DNA of 64,000 nucleotides, taken from NCBI GenBank assembly GCA_943842505.1, contig CALTDI010000020.1, forward strand, positions 24,219 through 88,218. Reading direction: 5' to 3'. Source of the stretch: an uncultured Pseudomonadales bacterium (GTDB lineage Bacteria; Pseudomonadota; Gammaproteobacteria; Pseudomonadales; Pseudohongiellaceae). The translations under genes were made by a program, and so were the position numbers. How positions within the stretch are numbered: position 1 is the first letter of the stretch; the number at the start of each line of letters is the position of its first letter. Shown here in pieces: positions 8,633 to 17,275 of the stretch. Below the pieces are notes generated by a model that saw only the letters and a list, made by a program, of their open reading frames with translations, was not told the DNA's origin and made no database searches.

Positions 8633-9244
8633 CTAGTTCAGGCCGGAAACGTAGCTGGCAAGAGCCTCAAGCTCTTTATCCGTAAGGCGTTCAGCGATTG
8701 TACGCATCATCGCGCTGCCATCATTCTGCCGGGCTCCAGAGCGAAAGCCCTTAAGCTGCTGCAGTGTATATTCGGGGTGCTGGCCACTCAGTGAGGGAAA
8801 GCCGGCGGGCGCATTGCCCTTGCCTGTCGGTGAGTGGCAGGCGGAGCAGGCTGCAACAGCGATCTCGGAGTTTCCTGCTCGATACAGCCTCTGGGCCAAC
8901 TCCACAGATTCTGGGTCTGCGCCCTGGATCGTAGTCTGCTGCGAGGCATACCATGCCGCGATGTCTTCCATATCCTGATCGCTCAGGGAGATTACCATGG
9001 CAGCCATGGTGGCATTACTTCTGGCGCCTGATTTGAAATCTTGCAGCTGCTTAACCAAATACCTGGCGCCTTGACCCGCCAGTTTTGGGTTCATCGCCAA
9101 TTGGCTATTTCCGTCGGCGCCATGACAGGTGGCACACAGAGCAGATTTTGCCTGACCCGCTGCCGCATCGCCCTGGGCGAGGAGTAAATTAGGTAATACG
9201 CCGACAAATGCGGCTGAAAGTACTGCTATTACAATTTTCTTCAT
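8633..9244 (-). CDS. Diheme cytochrome c4
   Basis: Periplasmic diheme c-type cytochrome, a likely electron donor to terminal oxidases such as the cox complex encoded nearby. The 203 residues contain a signal peptide (1 to about 23) and two homologous cytochrome c domains with heme motifs C37-A-T-C40-H41 and C133-S-A-C136-H137. The repeated segments around GQGARYLVKQLQDFKSGAR and SGQHPEYTLQQLKGFRSGAR show the internal duplication typical of c4. Sixth-ligand methionines occur in each half (ATMAAM and SAMMRT). Adjacent to yihA/engB, an association I know from pseudomonads. Confidence 0.93.
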   Translation of the reverse strand: MKKIVIAVLSAAFVGVLPNLLLAQGDAAAGQAKSALCATCHGADGNSQLAMNPKLAGQGARYLVKQLQDFKSGARSNATMAAMVISLSDQDMEDIAAWYASQQTTIQGADPESVELAQRLYRAGNSEIAVAACSACHSPTGKGNAPAGFPSLSGQHPEYTLQQLKGFRSGARQNDGSAMMRTIAERLTDKELEALASYVSGLN

Positions 9245-9462
9245 GGGTTTTCCCGGTCACTTCCTACAAATTCAGATAAACTAGCGATTCGGCAATAGAA
9301 TCAATAAATCGCGGTCGCGAATTATAACGCAAATTACCCACTGACTCTATTTATCCTCGCATTCGTCGATAGAAAGTGATTCCGCGGTGAATGCAGCTAA
9401 CTAAACGGGATAATGGGGATGCAGGGGCCTTTTCAGATGATGCTTCAGGTAGTGACTAATCG

Positions 9463-10104
9463 ATGAACTATAATCAGGCACAGTTCGTGACCAGCGCGGC
9501 AACGCTTAGCGCCTGCCCAGACGATAGCCTGGCCGAGGTGGCCTTTGCCGGCCGCTCAAACGCGGGTAAATCCAGCGCTATAAATACAATCACCGGCCAG
9601 AATCGACTCGCGCGCATCAGTAAGACGCCTGGGCGAACTCAGCTGATCAACTTCTTCGCGCTAGACGAAGGCCGGCATCTGGTAGATCTGCCCGGCTACG
9701 GGTTCGCTAAAGTGCCTCTCAAGGTGAAGGACAAATGGCAAAAGGAGTTAGAGCGTTACCTGCGACAACGCGATGCTCTGGTCGGCTTGATTCTGCTAAG
9801 TGATATTCGTCATCCCTTGAAGGAATTCGATCGCATGATGATCGACTGGGCCGTGCAGTCAAATCTACCCCTGCATATATTGCTGACCAAGTCAGACAAG
9901 CTAAAGAGAGGTGCGGCGCAGAATGTGTTATTGGAAGTACGCAGGGAGCTTGCGCCGCTAAGCAATGTGTCTGTGCAGTTGTTCTCTTCATTAAAGAACG
10001 TTGGCGTTGACGAGGCCAGGGCGAAGCTTGACGAATGGCTAGCGGTGCCAGCCAATGTCATCGAAGAGATCGGCCAGACCGACGAGGAGAAGGTTTCCGA
10101 CTAG
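9463..10104 (+). CDS. yihA: Ribosome-biogenesis GTPase YihA/EngB
   Basis: Essential GTPase acting late in large-subunit assembly. The 213-residue protein (ATG start) has the G1 motif GRSNAGKSS (about 29-37), the G3 motif DLPGYGFAK, and the G4 motif TKSD, followed by G5 (SVQLFSS). Size and motif order match the TrmE-Era-EngA-EngB family. It is divergent from the cytochrome c4 gene and convergent with polA, from which it is separated by a 12-bp tandem repeat. Confidence 0.96.
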   Translation: MNYNQAQFVTSAATLSACPDDSLAEVAFAGRSNAGKSSAINTITGQNRLARISKTPGRTQLINFFALDEGRHLVDLPGYGFAKVPLKVKDKWQKELERYLRQRDALVGLILLSDIRHPLKEFDRMMIDWAVQSNLPLHILLTKSDKLKRGAAQNVLLEVRRELAPLSNVSVQLFSSLKNVGVDEARAKLDEWLAVPANVIEEIGQTDEEKVSD

Positions 10105-10107
10105 CGT

Positions 10108-10167
10108 ACTGTCTTGCACACTATCTTAAATACAATCTTAAACACTATCTTACACACTAGCTTGCGC
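10108..10167. repeat. 12-bp tandem repeat, five units, between yihA and polA
   Basis: Five 12-base units fill the space between the convergent yihA and polA genes: ACTGTCTTGCAC, ACTATCTTAAAT, ACAATCTTAAAC, ACTATCTTACAC, ACTAGCTTGCGC. The core CTATCTT resembles the repeat upstream of dsbA although the period differs. No terminator hairpin is seen in this gap. Confidence 0.9.
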
Positions 10168-10180
10168 AGTTTAAGGACTG

Positions 10181-12931
10181 CTAGTGCGCCTCGTCCCAGT
10201 TATCTCCCACGCCAATATCGACAAGCAAGGGCACATCCAATGCCGCCGCCGTTGTCATTCTAAACTTCACACCTTCGCAGAGAAGGTCGAGGTCTTTCTC
10301 GCTGACTTCAAAGACCAGCTCATCGTGTACCTGCAATATCATGCGCGCATCGAGTTCGCCCATGGCGAGCCAATGATCGATATCGATCATCGCTCGCTTG
10401 ATAATATCCGCCGCGGTTCCCTGCATTGGCGCATTGATAGCGGTACGTTGCGCAGCCTTTCTCAACATGCCGTTGCCTGCATGAATGTCGGGCAGGTAGA
10501 GTCTGCGACCAAATAAGGTTTCAACATAGCCCTTCTCATCCGCCAAAGCCTGAGTCTCATCCATGTACTTTCTGACACCCGGATATTTTTCGAAATAACG
10601 ATCGACATACTTGGCGGCGTCGCCACGACTAATATTAAGTTGGTTGGCTAGGCCGAACGCTGACATGCCATAGATCAGGCCGAAGTTAATTGCTTTCGCA
10701 CTGCGTCGCTGTTCGGCACTAACCTCATCGAGGGCAACTGAGAACACATCGGCGGCAGTCGCCTTGTGAACATCTTCTGCGCTGGAGAACGCGCGCAGCA
10801 GGCCCTCGTCTTGGGACAGGTGCGCCATGATTCTAAGCTCTACCTGAGAATAATCCGCCGCCATCATTTTATTGCCAGCATCGCAGACAAAGGATTGGCG
10901 TACCTTGCGCCCTTCGGCTGTACGAATGGGAATATTCTGTAAGTTTGGATCCGTAGAAGACAGACGCCCGGTGGCCGCTACGGCCTGCTGAAAAGAAGAA
11001 TGAATGCGACCCGTACCCTTGTTGATTTCCAGAGGCAGCTTGTCCGTGTAGGTAGATTTTAATTTGCTCAGGGAGCGATGCTCCAGGATGAGACGCGGCA
11101 GCTCATAGTCTTGCGCTAGCTCTTGCAACACCGGCTCAGCGGTTGAAGGCTGACCCGTCTTGGTTTTCTTAAGCACCGGCAGTTCCAACTTCTCATAGAA
11201 AATGCTTTGCAGCTGCTTCGGCGAACCGAGATTGAACTCTTCCCCCGCTATCTCAAAAACTGCCAGCTGCAGTTTCTCCAATTGCTTGCCCAGCTGTTTG
11301 CTCTGCTTGGCCAGCGTAATGGCATCGACTTTGATGCCATTACGCTCAACCGTGTTTAGTACTTCGATCAGTGGCAGTTCGTAGTATTGATACAAGCCCA
11401 GCAGGTGCCCATTGCTGCTGAGATTCTGTTGCAGGGTCGCAGACAGGCGCAGAATGTGGTCGGCTTTCTGTGCGGCATAGGACGCAAAGTCCGCCAGGGC
11501 GACTTGTTGCTTACTTAGTTTGCTGCGCCCCTTACCTAACAGGCTGTCGATATCGATAGGCGACAAATCCAGATAGTTTCTCGCTATATCGGGAAGCAGG
11601 TGTTTGCTGGCGACAGAGTTCGCAACATAGGAAGCCAGATGTACGTCGTTCTTTATCGGCTGCAGCTTAATCTCATAGTTTGAAAGGACATGACAGGCGT
11701 GCTTCAGGTCGAAGCCGATTTTTACTATAGAGGGGTTTTCTAAAATTGGCTTTAGCTGCGCGAGACACTCTGCCAGATCCAGCTGAGCAGGGACGTCTTC
11801 ATAGTCATGCAGAAACGGAACATAGAATGCCTTGCCCATTTCGAAACACGCGGCGATGCCCAATATTTCCTGATCCAGGAAGTGATTCCCTATTGTCTCC
11901 AGAGAAAGACTAAAACTCTTCGCTGCGGATAGTTGATCGACAAGTTCTGTGAATTTTTCCGCGTCCACAACTAACTGATAGTCGATGTCTTCCTCGGCAA
12001 CCGATACATCAATCTCTTCCGTTGCCGCTTCCGTGTCTTTTGCTGCTGCCTTCGCCTTAGGCGAACCGGCGACTCCCTGATCTTCTAACTCCTTTATCCA
12101 CGACTTGAACTCCATCTCTGTAAACAGTTCATGCAGCTTCTGCTGATCTTCCGCCCCTGCTACCAGCTCAGGTATTTTGACATCCAGCTCGACATCCATC
12201 TTGATCGTGGCGAGTTCGTAAGAGAGTCTTAGCAGGTCGATATTCTCGCGCAGCTTCTCTCCGACCTTGCCGCCAATGGCTTCGGCATTTTCAATTATGC
12301 CTTCCATGGAGCCGTATTCCTGTAACCACTTAACCGCCGTCTTCGGACCCACGCTAGGTACGCCAGGAATATTGTCTGACTTATCTCCCATGAGAGCGAG
12401 GTAGTCGATGATTCTGTCAGGGCCAACGCCGAACTTCACCTCAACCGATTCGGTGTCGAGTAGTTCGTTAGTCATGGTATTGATGAGGGTCACTTTGTCG
12501 TTAACCAGCTGGGCCAGATCTTTATCACCTGTAGAGACAAGTGTAGGCATGCCGATCTCGGTGGCTTGCTGTGACAGGGTTCCGATGACATCGTCCGCCT
12601 CCACATCGCTGACGATTAACAGCGGCAGGCCCATGGCCTCAATGATCTGATGTATGGGTTGTATCTGGGAGCGCAACTCGTCGGGCATAGGGGGACGATG
12701 CGCCTTGTACTCAGTATAGATATCGTTGCGAAAGGTTTTACCCTTGGCATCGAATACGATGGCGATATTGCTGTCCTCATAGTTTTTTATGAGACTGCGT
12801 ATCATATTGATAACACCCTTGACTGCCCCGGTCGGCTGCCCCTTACTGCTCACTAGTGGCGGCAGCGCATGAAAGGCACGAAACAGATACGAGGATCCGT
12901 CGACGAGAATTAATTGTTTAGGGTCGGCCAA
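10181..12931 (-). CDS. polA: DNA polymerase I, proofreading site degenerate
   Basis: Repair and Okazaki-fragment polymerase, 916 residues, TTG start preceded by AAGGAAC. The 5'-3' exonuclease domain (about 1-290) is intact, with VDGSSYLFRAFHAL and STGDKDLAQLV. The polymerase domain is intact: motif A DYSQVELRIMAHL, motif B RRSAKAINFGLIYG, motif C LQVHDELVFEV. By alignment with E. coli Pol I, the 3'-5' exonuclease ligands are changed: D355 is S343, D424 is A412 and D501 is K489. E357 (E345) and Y497 (Y485) remain. This resembles the loss in Taq and Bacillus Pol I, so proofreading is probably absent. Confidence 0.96.
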   Translation of the reverse strand: MADPKQLILVDGSSYLFRAFHALPPLVSSKGQPTGAVKGVINMIRSLIKNYEDSNIAIVFDAKGKTFRNDIYTEYKAHRPPMPDELRSQIQPIHQIIEAMGLPLLIVSDVEADDVIGTLSQQATEIGMPTLVSTGDKDLAQLVNDKVTLINTMTNELLDTESVEVKFGVGPDRIIDYLALMGDKSDNIPGVPSVGPKTAVKWLQEYGSMEGIIENAEAIGGKVGEKLRENIDLLRLSYELATIKMDVELDVKIPELVAGAEDQQKLHELFTEMEFKSWIKELEDQGVAGSPKAKAAAKDTEAATEEIDVSVAEEDIDYQLVVDAEKFTELVDQLSAAKSFSLSLETIGNHFLDQEILGIAACFEMGKAFYVPFLHDYEDVPAQLDLAECLAQLKPILENPSIVKIGFDLKHACHVLSNYEIKLQPIKNDVHLASYVANSVASKHLLPDIARNYLDLSPIDIDSLLGKGRSKLSKQQVALADFASYAAQKADHILRLSATLQQNLSSNGHLLGLYQYYELPLIEVLNTVERNGIKVDAITLAKQSKQLGKQLEKLQLAVFEIAGEEFNLGSPKQLQSIFYEKLELPVLKKTKTGQPSTAEPVLQELAQDYELPRLILEHRSLSKLKSTYTDKLPLEINKGTGRIHSSFQQAVAATGRLSSTDPNLQNIPIRTAEGRKVRQSFVCDAGNKMMAADYSQVELRIMAHLSQDEGLLRAFSSAEDVHKATAADVFSVALDEVSAEQRRSAKAINFGLIYGMSAFGLANQLNISRGDAAKYVDRYFEKYPGVRKYMDETQALADEKGYVETLFGRRLYLPDIHAGNGMLRKAAQRTAINAPMQGTAADIIKRAMIDIDHWLAMGELDARMILQVHDELVFEVSEKDLDLLCEGVKFRMTTAAALDVPLLVDIGVGDNWDEAH

Positions 12932-12982
12932 CTTACGTTCCTTTTACAAAGTTATTTTCTGACTAGTAGATATTCAGTTCGA

Positions 12983-13855
12983 TTATTCGTAGAGACACTC
13001 GTAAAAATCATCGGCAATATTTGCGATGAATTTGCTGTAGCCATTCTCAGGCGAGGTCACGGTGTTATCCAAGTTATTGCCTAAGAGATCAACGACTATC
13101 GATTTCAATTCATGGCCACTTAAGACCGTTGCAATCAACTCCTCGCTCGAATCGATCTCCAACAGAAGACAAGACGGCTGGCGTTGATTTATGCGTTCTC
13201 TCAATTGCACTATTTCACGAATGCCCGGCTGGGTTTCCGGATCACGCAAGATGACTATATCGTGTTGCAGAGAAAACTGCTGTTCGAAGTATTGATAGGC
13301 ATTGTGGTAGACCGCATAGCGAACCGTAGTCGCCGCCTCAAACTTCCTGGCGATCTGTTGGTTTCCCTGGGCTATTTCCGTCTCGAAGTTCTCCAGGTTC
13401 TGCCTATAGGAGATCGCGTTGCTCGGATCTAGCGCAGAAACCTGCTCGGTAATCTGCGCGGCAATCTTAAGCGCGTTGGAGCTATCCAGCCACAGATGTG
13501 CATCCAGCTGCCCTTCGCTTATGTAATGCAGTTGCAAGCCATCTATGTCGATAGCAGTAAGCGTCTTTGCCCTGAGCGCGGGCTGCAGGAAAAAATCTTG
13601 CAGATGTGTTTCAAACTCAGGGCCTATCCATACCGCCAGGTCTGCCCTAGCTAGCGCTATACGGTCAGAGGGAGACAGTGAAAAATGATGAGGTGACTGC
13701 TGCGGGTCTACGATCGAGGATACACTGCCGTGATCCTTTATCACCGCTTGGGCAATCAGCTGCAGCGGTTTAATGGTAGTGACGACGTTTACATCGGCGT
13801 AACTTCCCGTGGCAAGCAGGGCAGTTACTAATAGAGTCACATAGGATTTTAACAT
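12983..13855 (-). CDS. znuA: Zinc ABC transporter periplasmic binding protein ZnuA
   Basis: Captures Zn2+ in the periplasm and delivers it to ZnuB. The 290 residues start with a signal peptide (about 1-20, ending in SYA). Metal-ligand candidates are His56-57 (SPHHFSLSP), the His of DAHLWLD, and the His of YHNAYQYF, in the order found in the family. The His/Asp-rich loop seen in many ZnuA proteins is missing, which may be compensated by the His-rich tail of ZnuC. It is divergent from znuC, and a Zur-box-like palindrome lies between them. Confidence 0.92.
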   Translation of the reverse strand: MLKSYVTLLVTALLATGSYADVNVVTTIKPLQLIAQAVIKDHGSVSSIVDPQQSPHHFSLSPSDRIALARADLAVWIGPEFETHLQDFFLQPALRAKTLTAIDIDGLQLHYISEGQLDAHLWLDSSNALKIAAQITEQVSALDPSNAISYRQNLENFETEIAQGNQQIARKFEAATTVRYAVYHNAYQYFEQQFSLQHDIVILRDPETQPGIREIVQLRERINQRQPSCLLLEIDSSEELIATVLSGHELKSIVVDLLGNNLDNTVTSPENGYSKFIANIADDFYECLYE

Positions 13856-13920
13856 TGGCTAGCTTCAGGCATTCCCAAGAAATTCAGCAGAGCGTGTGCC
13901 AAAGGAAAGTTTGACAACGA

Positions 13921-13935
13921 TGCTATGATATACCA
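13921..13935. promoter_or_regulatory. Candidate Zur operator between znuA and znuC
   Basis: The sequence TGCTATGATATACCA is an imperfect inverted repeat (TGnTAT-N3-ATAnCA) that differs from the E. coli Zur core TGTTATAATATAACA at three positions. It lies 66 bp upstream of znuA and about 100 bp upstream of znuC, so one site could repress both divergent transcripts when zinc is plentiful. No zur gene is in the window. Confidence 0.65.
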
Positions 13936-14033
13936 TTGTCCTGCCTGCTCCTACGCGAGTCTAAAGGCTCGGGAAAGAAAGCGCAGGGCCGCATTTTTAA
14001 TTGAATTTTTAGGGACTGCTAGCAGTCATTCGA

Positions 14034-14837
14034 ATGGAAAGTTCCAATAACGACAGCAAATCAGTCTTAGACTCTTCTGGAGAGTTTTCTTCAGGCGTCC
14101 TGCTTGCGGCGAGATCGATAAATAAGGAATTCGCCGACAAGAAGATACTCGAGAATATCAGCCTCACCATAGAAGAAGGGCAGATTGTCACTCTAATCGG
14201 CCCAAACGGGGCCGGTAAGACAACCTTGGTACGGATAGCGCTAGGGCTATTACCCCCGGATTCGGGCGCTATCTATCATAGGCCAGCCCTGCGCATCGGC
14301 TATATGCCTCAGAAAGTGCAGGTAGAGCCCACCCTACCCCTGACAGTAAGTCGATTTCTGCAGCTGGCAAATCGGCATGACCGAGAACTGCTAGGCACCA
14401 CCTTGGGCGACCTTAAGATAAGCCATCTCCAAGACCACCAGCTAACGTCCATTTCCGGCGGAGAGATGCAGAGGGTGTTGCTCGCACGCGCACTATTGCG
14501 CAAGCCAGAGCTACTCATCCTGGACGAACCTGCGCAGGGCGTAGATCTTGGCGGGCAGGCTGAGCTCTATCGCCTCATCAGCGATATAAGCGATAGCCAG
14601 GGCTGCGGTGTACTTATGATCTCTCACGATCTTCACCTGGTGATGTCGTCCACGGACGAGGTCATTTGCCTCAATCACCATGTCTGTTGCCACGGCAAGC
14701 CCGAACACGTTAGCAATGACCCTGCCTATCTGAATCTATTTGGTGCCAGCGCCTCTGGGGACCTCGCTGTTTACACCCACCACCACGATCATGAACACGG
14801 CATCGGCGGTGGGGTAAAGGAGCATCATCATGATTGA
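14034..14837 (+). CDS. znuC: Zinc ABC transporter ATP-binding protein ZnuC
   Basis: ATPase of the zinc importer. The 267 residues carry Walker A GPNGAGKTT (about 57-65), the ABC signature ISGGEMQR, Walker B LLILDEP and the H-loop MISHDLHLVM. The first 25 residues are a Ser-rich extension, so a later start is conceivable. The C-terminus is His-rich (THHHDHEH and KEHHHD), as in other ZnuC proteins, and may bind zinc. It overlaps znuB by 8 nt, which suggests coupled translation. Confidence 0.94.
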   Translation: MESSNNDSKSVLDSSGEFSSGVLLAARSINKEFADKKILENISLTIEEGQIVTLIGPNGAGKTTLVRIALGLLPPDSGAIYHRPALRIGYMPQKVQVEPTLPLTVSRFLQLANRHDRELLGTTLGDLKISHLQDHQLTSISGGEMQRVLLARALLRKPELLILDEPAQGVDLGGQAELYRLISDISDSQGCGVLMISHDLHLVMSSTDEVICLNHHVCCHGKPEHVSNDPAYLNLFGASASGDLAVYTHHHDHEHGIGGGVKEHHHD

Positions 14838-15654
14838 TTCGATGACGCTTTTTTTCACTACCGATTTTGTACTCTATGCGCTTGCGGCCGGAATCTCTTT
14901 GTCGCTAGTGGCCGGTCCACTTGGCTCGTTCATCGTATGGCGCCGCATGTCTTATTTTGGCGACACGCTCGCACATTCTGCGTTGCTTGGTATTGCCCTG
15001 GGCCTTATTACCGACAGCAATCCGCAACTGAGTATAATTATTAGTTGTTTGCTCTTCGCTTTTATTTTGACTCTACTAGACAGGCGCCCGTCACTATCCA
15101 CCGATGCGCTGCTTGGCATTCTGGCCCATAGCAGTCTTGCTCTGGGCATCGTCGTTCTCGCCCTGGCCGACTCGGTTCGGGTTGATCTTGAGGCTTACTT
15201 ATTCGGCGCACTGCTTACCATAGGAAACGTGGATTTAATCTGGATTCTTCTCGTCTCTACTGTGGTTGCGATAGTTCTATATTGGTTTTGGAACGATTTC
15301 GTATCAATAACAGTTCACGCTGAAATAGCGGAAATTGAAGGCGCAAACGTAAAGCGGCTCAATTTGATACTGGTTTTGCTCATCGCGCTTACGATAGCCG
15401 TTTCGATGAAAATCGTTGGGGTATTGTTGATTACTTCCTTGCTTATAATTCCACCTGCGGCGGCACGCTCGCTGGCAAGTACGCCTGAGCAGATGGCCGT
15501 TAAGGCTAGTCTTGTTGGAAGTGTTTCGGTAGTGCTTGGTCTAATTTCGGCGTTCTATTTCGATGTGCCGGTGGGGCCATCGATCGTGGTAGTCGCAACG
15601 CTAATTTTTCTGCTTTTCTATTTCTATCCAGGCGTTCTAAAAAATAAAAGCTGA
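14830..15654 (+). CDS. znuB: Zinc ABC transporter permease ZnuB
   Basis: Membrane channel of the zinc importer (ABC-3 family). The 274 residues form about eight hydrophobic segments. Family signatures include GPLGSFIVWRRMSYFGDTLAHSALLG near residues 28-53 and SMKIVGVLLITSLLIIPPAAAR near 197-218. It overlaps the end of znuC and ends 7 bp from the convergent SCO gene, with no clear terminator between them. Confidence 0.94.
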   Translation: MIDSMTLFFTTDFVLYALAAGISLSLVAGPLGSFIVWRRMSYFGDTLAHSALLGIALGLITDSNPQLSIIISCLLFAFILTLLDRRPSLSTDALLGILAHSSLALGIVVLALADSVRVDLEAYLFGALLTIGNVDLIWILLVSTVVAIVLYWFWNDFVSITVHAEIAEIEGANVKRLNLILVLLIALTIAVSMKIVGVLLITSLLIIPPAAARSLASTPEQMAVKASLVGSVSVVLGLISAFYFDVPVGPSIVVVATLIFLLFYFYPGVLKNKS

Positions 15655-15661
15655 TCGGCTT

Positions 15662-16375
15662 CTAACGTACTAATTCACGGAATGCTGTCAGAAGATCGCG
15701 ATCGCGATGAGGCGCACGCATGACCGCATAGTAGTTACCCCCAGGATCTATCACGGCAATGTGACCACTGTGGGTGATCAGATAGTCGTCGTGATTCATG
15801 ACATTGTCTTCTGCGCCCTGAACGTCATTTCCAATCTCAGGGCTGGCATGATCGTGGGAGTTCGACGCCTCAGATTCCGCAGTATCTTCATAGACGACAT
15901 ATAGCTGAGATGCCAATCTTGAGATCGCCTGTGGGTCGCCGCTCAAGCCAATAAATTCTGTGTTGTAGTTATTTAGATAGGCCGCCATGGTTTCGGGATT
16001 GTCTCGCTGCGGATCTACGGTTACGAGAAACACCCTGGGTTTTACGTCTTTAGTGAAATCGAGGGCAGCATAGAATTGACGCAGCTCGGCCATCGTTAGA
16101 GGACAGATATCCGGGCAATTGGTAAAGCCAAAGAAGACCAGGTTCCACTGGCCTTCGAAATCCCCGCGAGTGAAGGGCTCACCGCGCTGATCGCGCAGGG
16201 TAAAGTCGCTTAATGGGAGCGCTTCGGGGTAGATGGTAACGCCGATGTCTCTTAATTCGCTCTCGGTCTGCCGCTCAGCCCGCATTTGAAAGAGGCTGAA
16301 CAGGGCTGCAACGATTAGCACATCGAAGGCAAGAAACGCGATAAGCGCCGTCTTTCTCTTTGGGGTAATTACCAT
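15662..16375 (-). CDS. SCO1/SenC copper chaperone for cytochrome c oxidase
   Basis: Thioredoxin-fold copper protein that delivers copper to the CuA site of oxidase subunit II. The 237 residues start with a membrane anchor (about 10-30). The copper motif is C87-P-D-I-C91 in FGFTNCPDICPLT, and the third ligand is probably the His in LITHSGHIAVIDP. Between the two lies an acidic, His-containing insert (about residues 170-200) that is longer than usual. It is 12 bp downstream of ctaB on the same strand, and the two form an oxidase-assembly pair divergent from the cox structural genes. Confidence 0.93.
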   Translation of the reverse strand: MVITPKRKTALIAFLAFDVLIVAALFSLFQMRAERQTESELRDIGVTIYPEALPLSDFTLRDQRGEPFTRGDFEGQWNLVFFGFTNCPDICPLTMAELRQFYAALDFTKDVKPRVFLVTVDPQRDNPETMAAYLNNYNTEFIGLSGDPQAISRLASQLYVVYEDTAESEASNSHDHASPEIGNDVQGAEDNVMNHDDYLITHSGHIAVIDPGGNYYAVMRAPHRDRDLLTAFRELVR

Positions 16376-16387
16376 GGAAGACCTGAA

Positions 16388-17275
16388 CTAGATCAGGTAG
16401 TGATCGACGACCAGGGCGATGAAAAGCAGCGCCAGGTAGGCGATCGAGTAGCGAAACGTATCCATCGCGGTGCTTGGCTTAGGCTTAAACATAAGAAGAC
16501 CTGACCAAACAATAAAGCCAACACCCAGGGCAAGCGCCGATACAAGATAGAGCAGGCCACTCATTCCGGAGATGAATGGAAAGACGCTGACAAGCACCAG
16601 CATCAGGGTGTAAACGATGATATGGATCTTGGTTACGTGCTCGCCGTGAGTAACAGGCAGCATGGGCACGCCAGATTTCGCATACTCGTCCTTACGGTGA
16701 ATCGCGAGAGCCCAGAAATGGGGAGGAGTCCAGGCGAATATGATCAGAACCAGGATTAAGGCACCCGCGTCGATGGTACCCGTTACTGCAGACCAGCCAA
16801 GTAACGGCGGCATTGCTCCGGAAAGCCCACCAATAACGATGTTTTGTGGTGTCGCATGCTTTAGATAACCGGTGTAGATAAAGGCATAACCCACGAATGA
16901 GGCCAGTGTTAGCCAGGCACTAAGCGCATTCACCCATAACAGTAGGATTGCCATGCCGGCTACGCCGATGACTATAGCGAAGGCCGCGGCCTGCTTGGGC
17001 TCTACCCGCCCCTGCGCTACTGGACGGTTATGGGTGCGCTTCATCATAATGTCGATTTTTCGATCGATCAGATGATTCACCACGGCGCCCGAGCCGGCGA
17101 CCAGTGCGATTCCGAGATTTCCCAAGATAAGGATATCCAGCGGCACCATGCCAGGGACGGCCAGAAACATACCGACCAGAGAGGTCAGAATCATCAGCAT
17201 GACTACGCGCGGCTTGCACATCTCGTAGAAATCGCGCCAGCTGGCAGTACTAATTTTTGAAGCTATCTCGTTCAC
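16388..17275 (-). CDS. ctaB: Protoheme IX farnesyltransferase (heme O synthase)
   Basis: Integral-membrane prenyltransferase that converts heme B to heme O for the terminal oxidase. The 295 residues have about nine hydrophobic segments. The substrate motifs are present: NHLIDRKIDIMMKRTHNRP (about 68-86) and DEYAKSGVPMLPVTHG near residues 197-212. No ctaA for heme A synthesis is visible in the window. Upstream of and co-oriented with SCO, and divergent from coxB across a 606-bp gap. CyoE is the same family; the cox neighbours favour ctaB. Confidence 0.95.
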   Translation of the reverse strand: MNEIASKISTASWRDFYEMCKPRVVMLMILTSLVGMFLAVPGMVPLDILILGNLGIALVAGSGAVVNHLIDRKIDIMMKRTHNRPVAQGRVEPKQAAAFAIVIGVAGMAILLLWVNALSAWLTLASFVGYAFIYTGYLKHATPQNIVIGGLSGAMPPLLGWSAVTGTIDAGALILVLIIFAWTPPHFWALAIHRKDEYAKSGVPMLPVTHGEHVTKIHIIVYTLMLVLVSVFPFISGMSGLLYLVSALALGVGFIVWSGLLMFKPKPSTAMDTFRYSIAYLALLFIALVVDHYLI

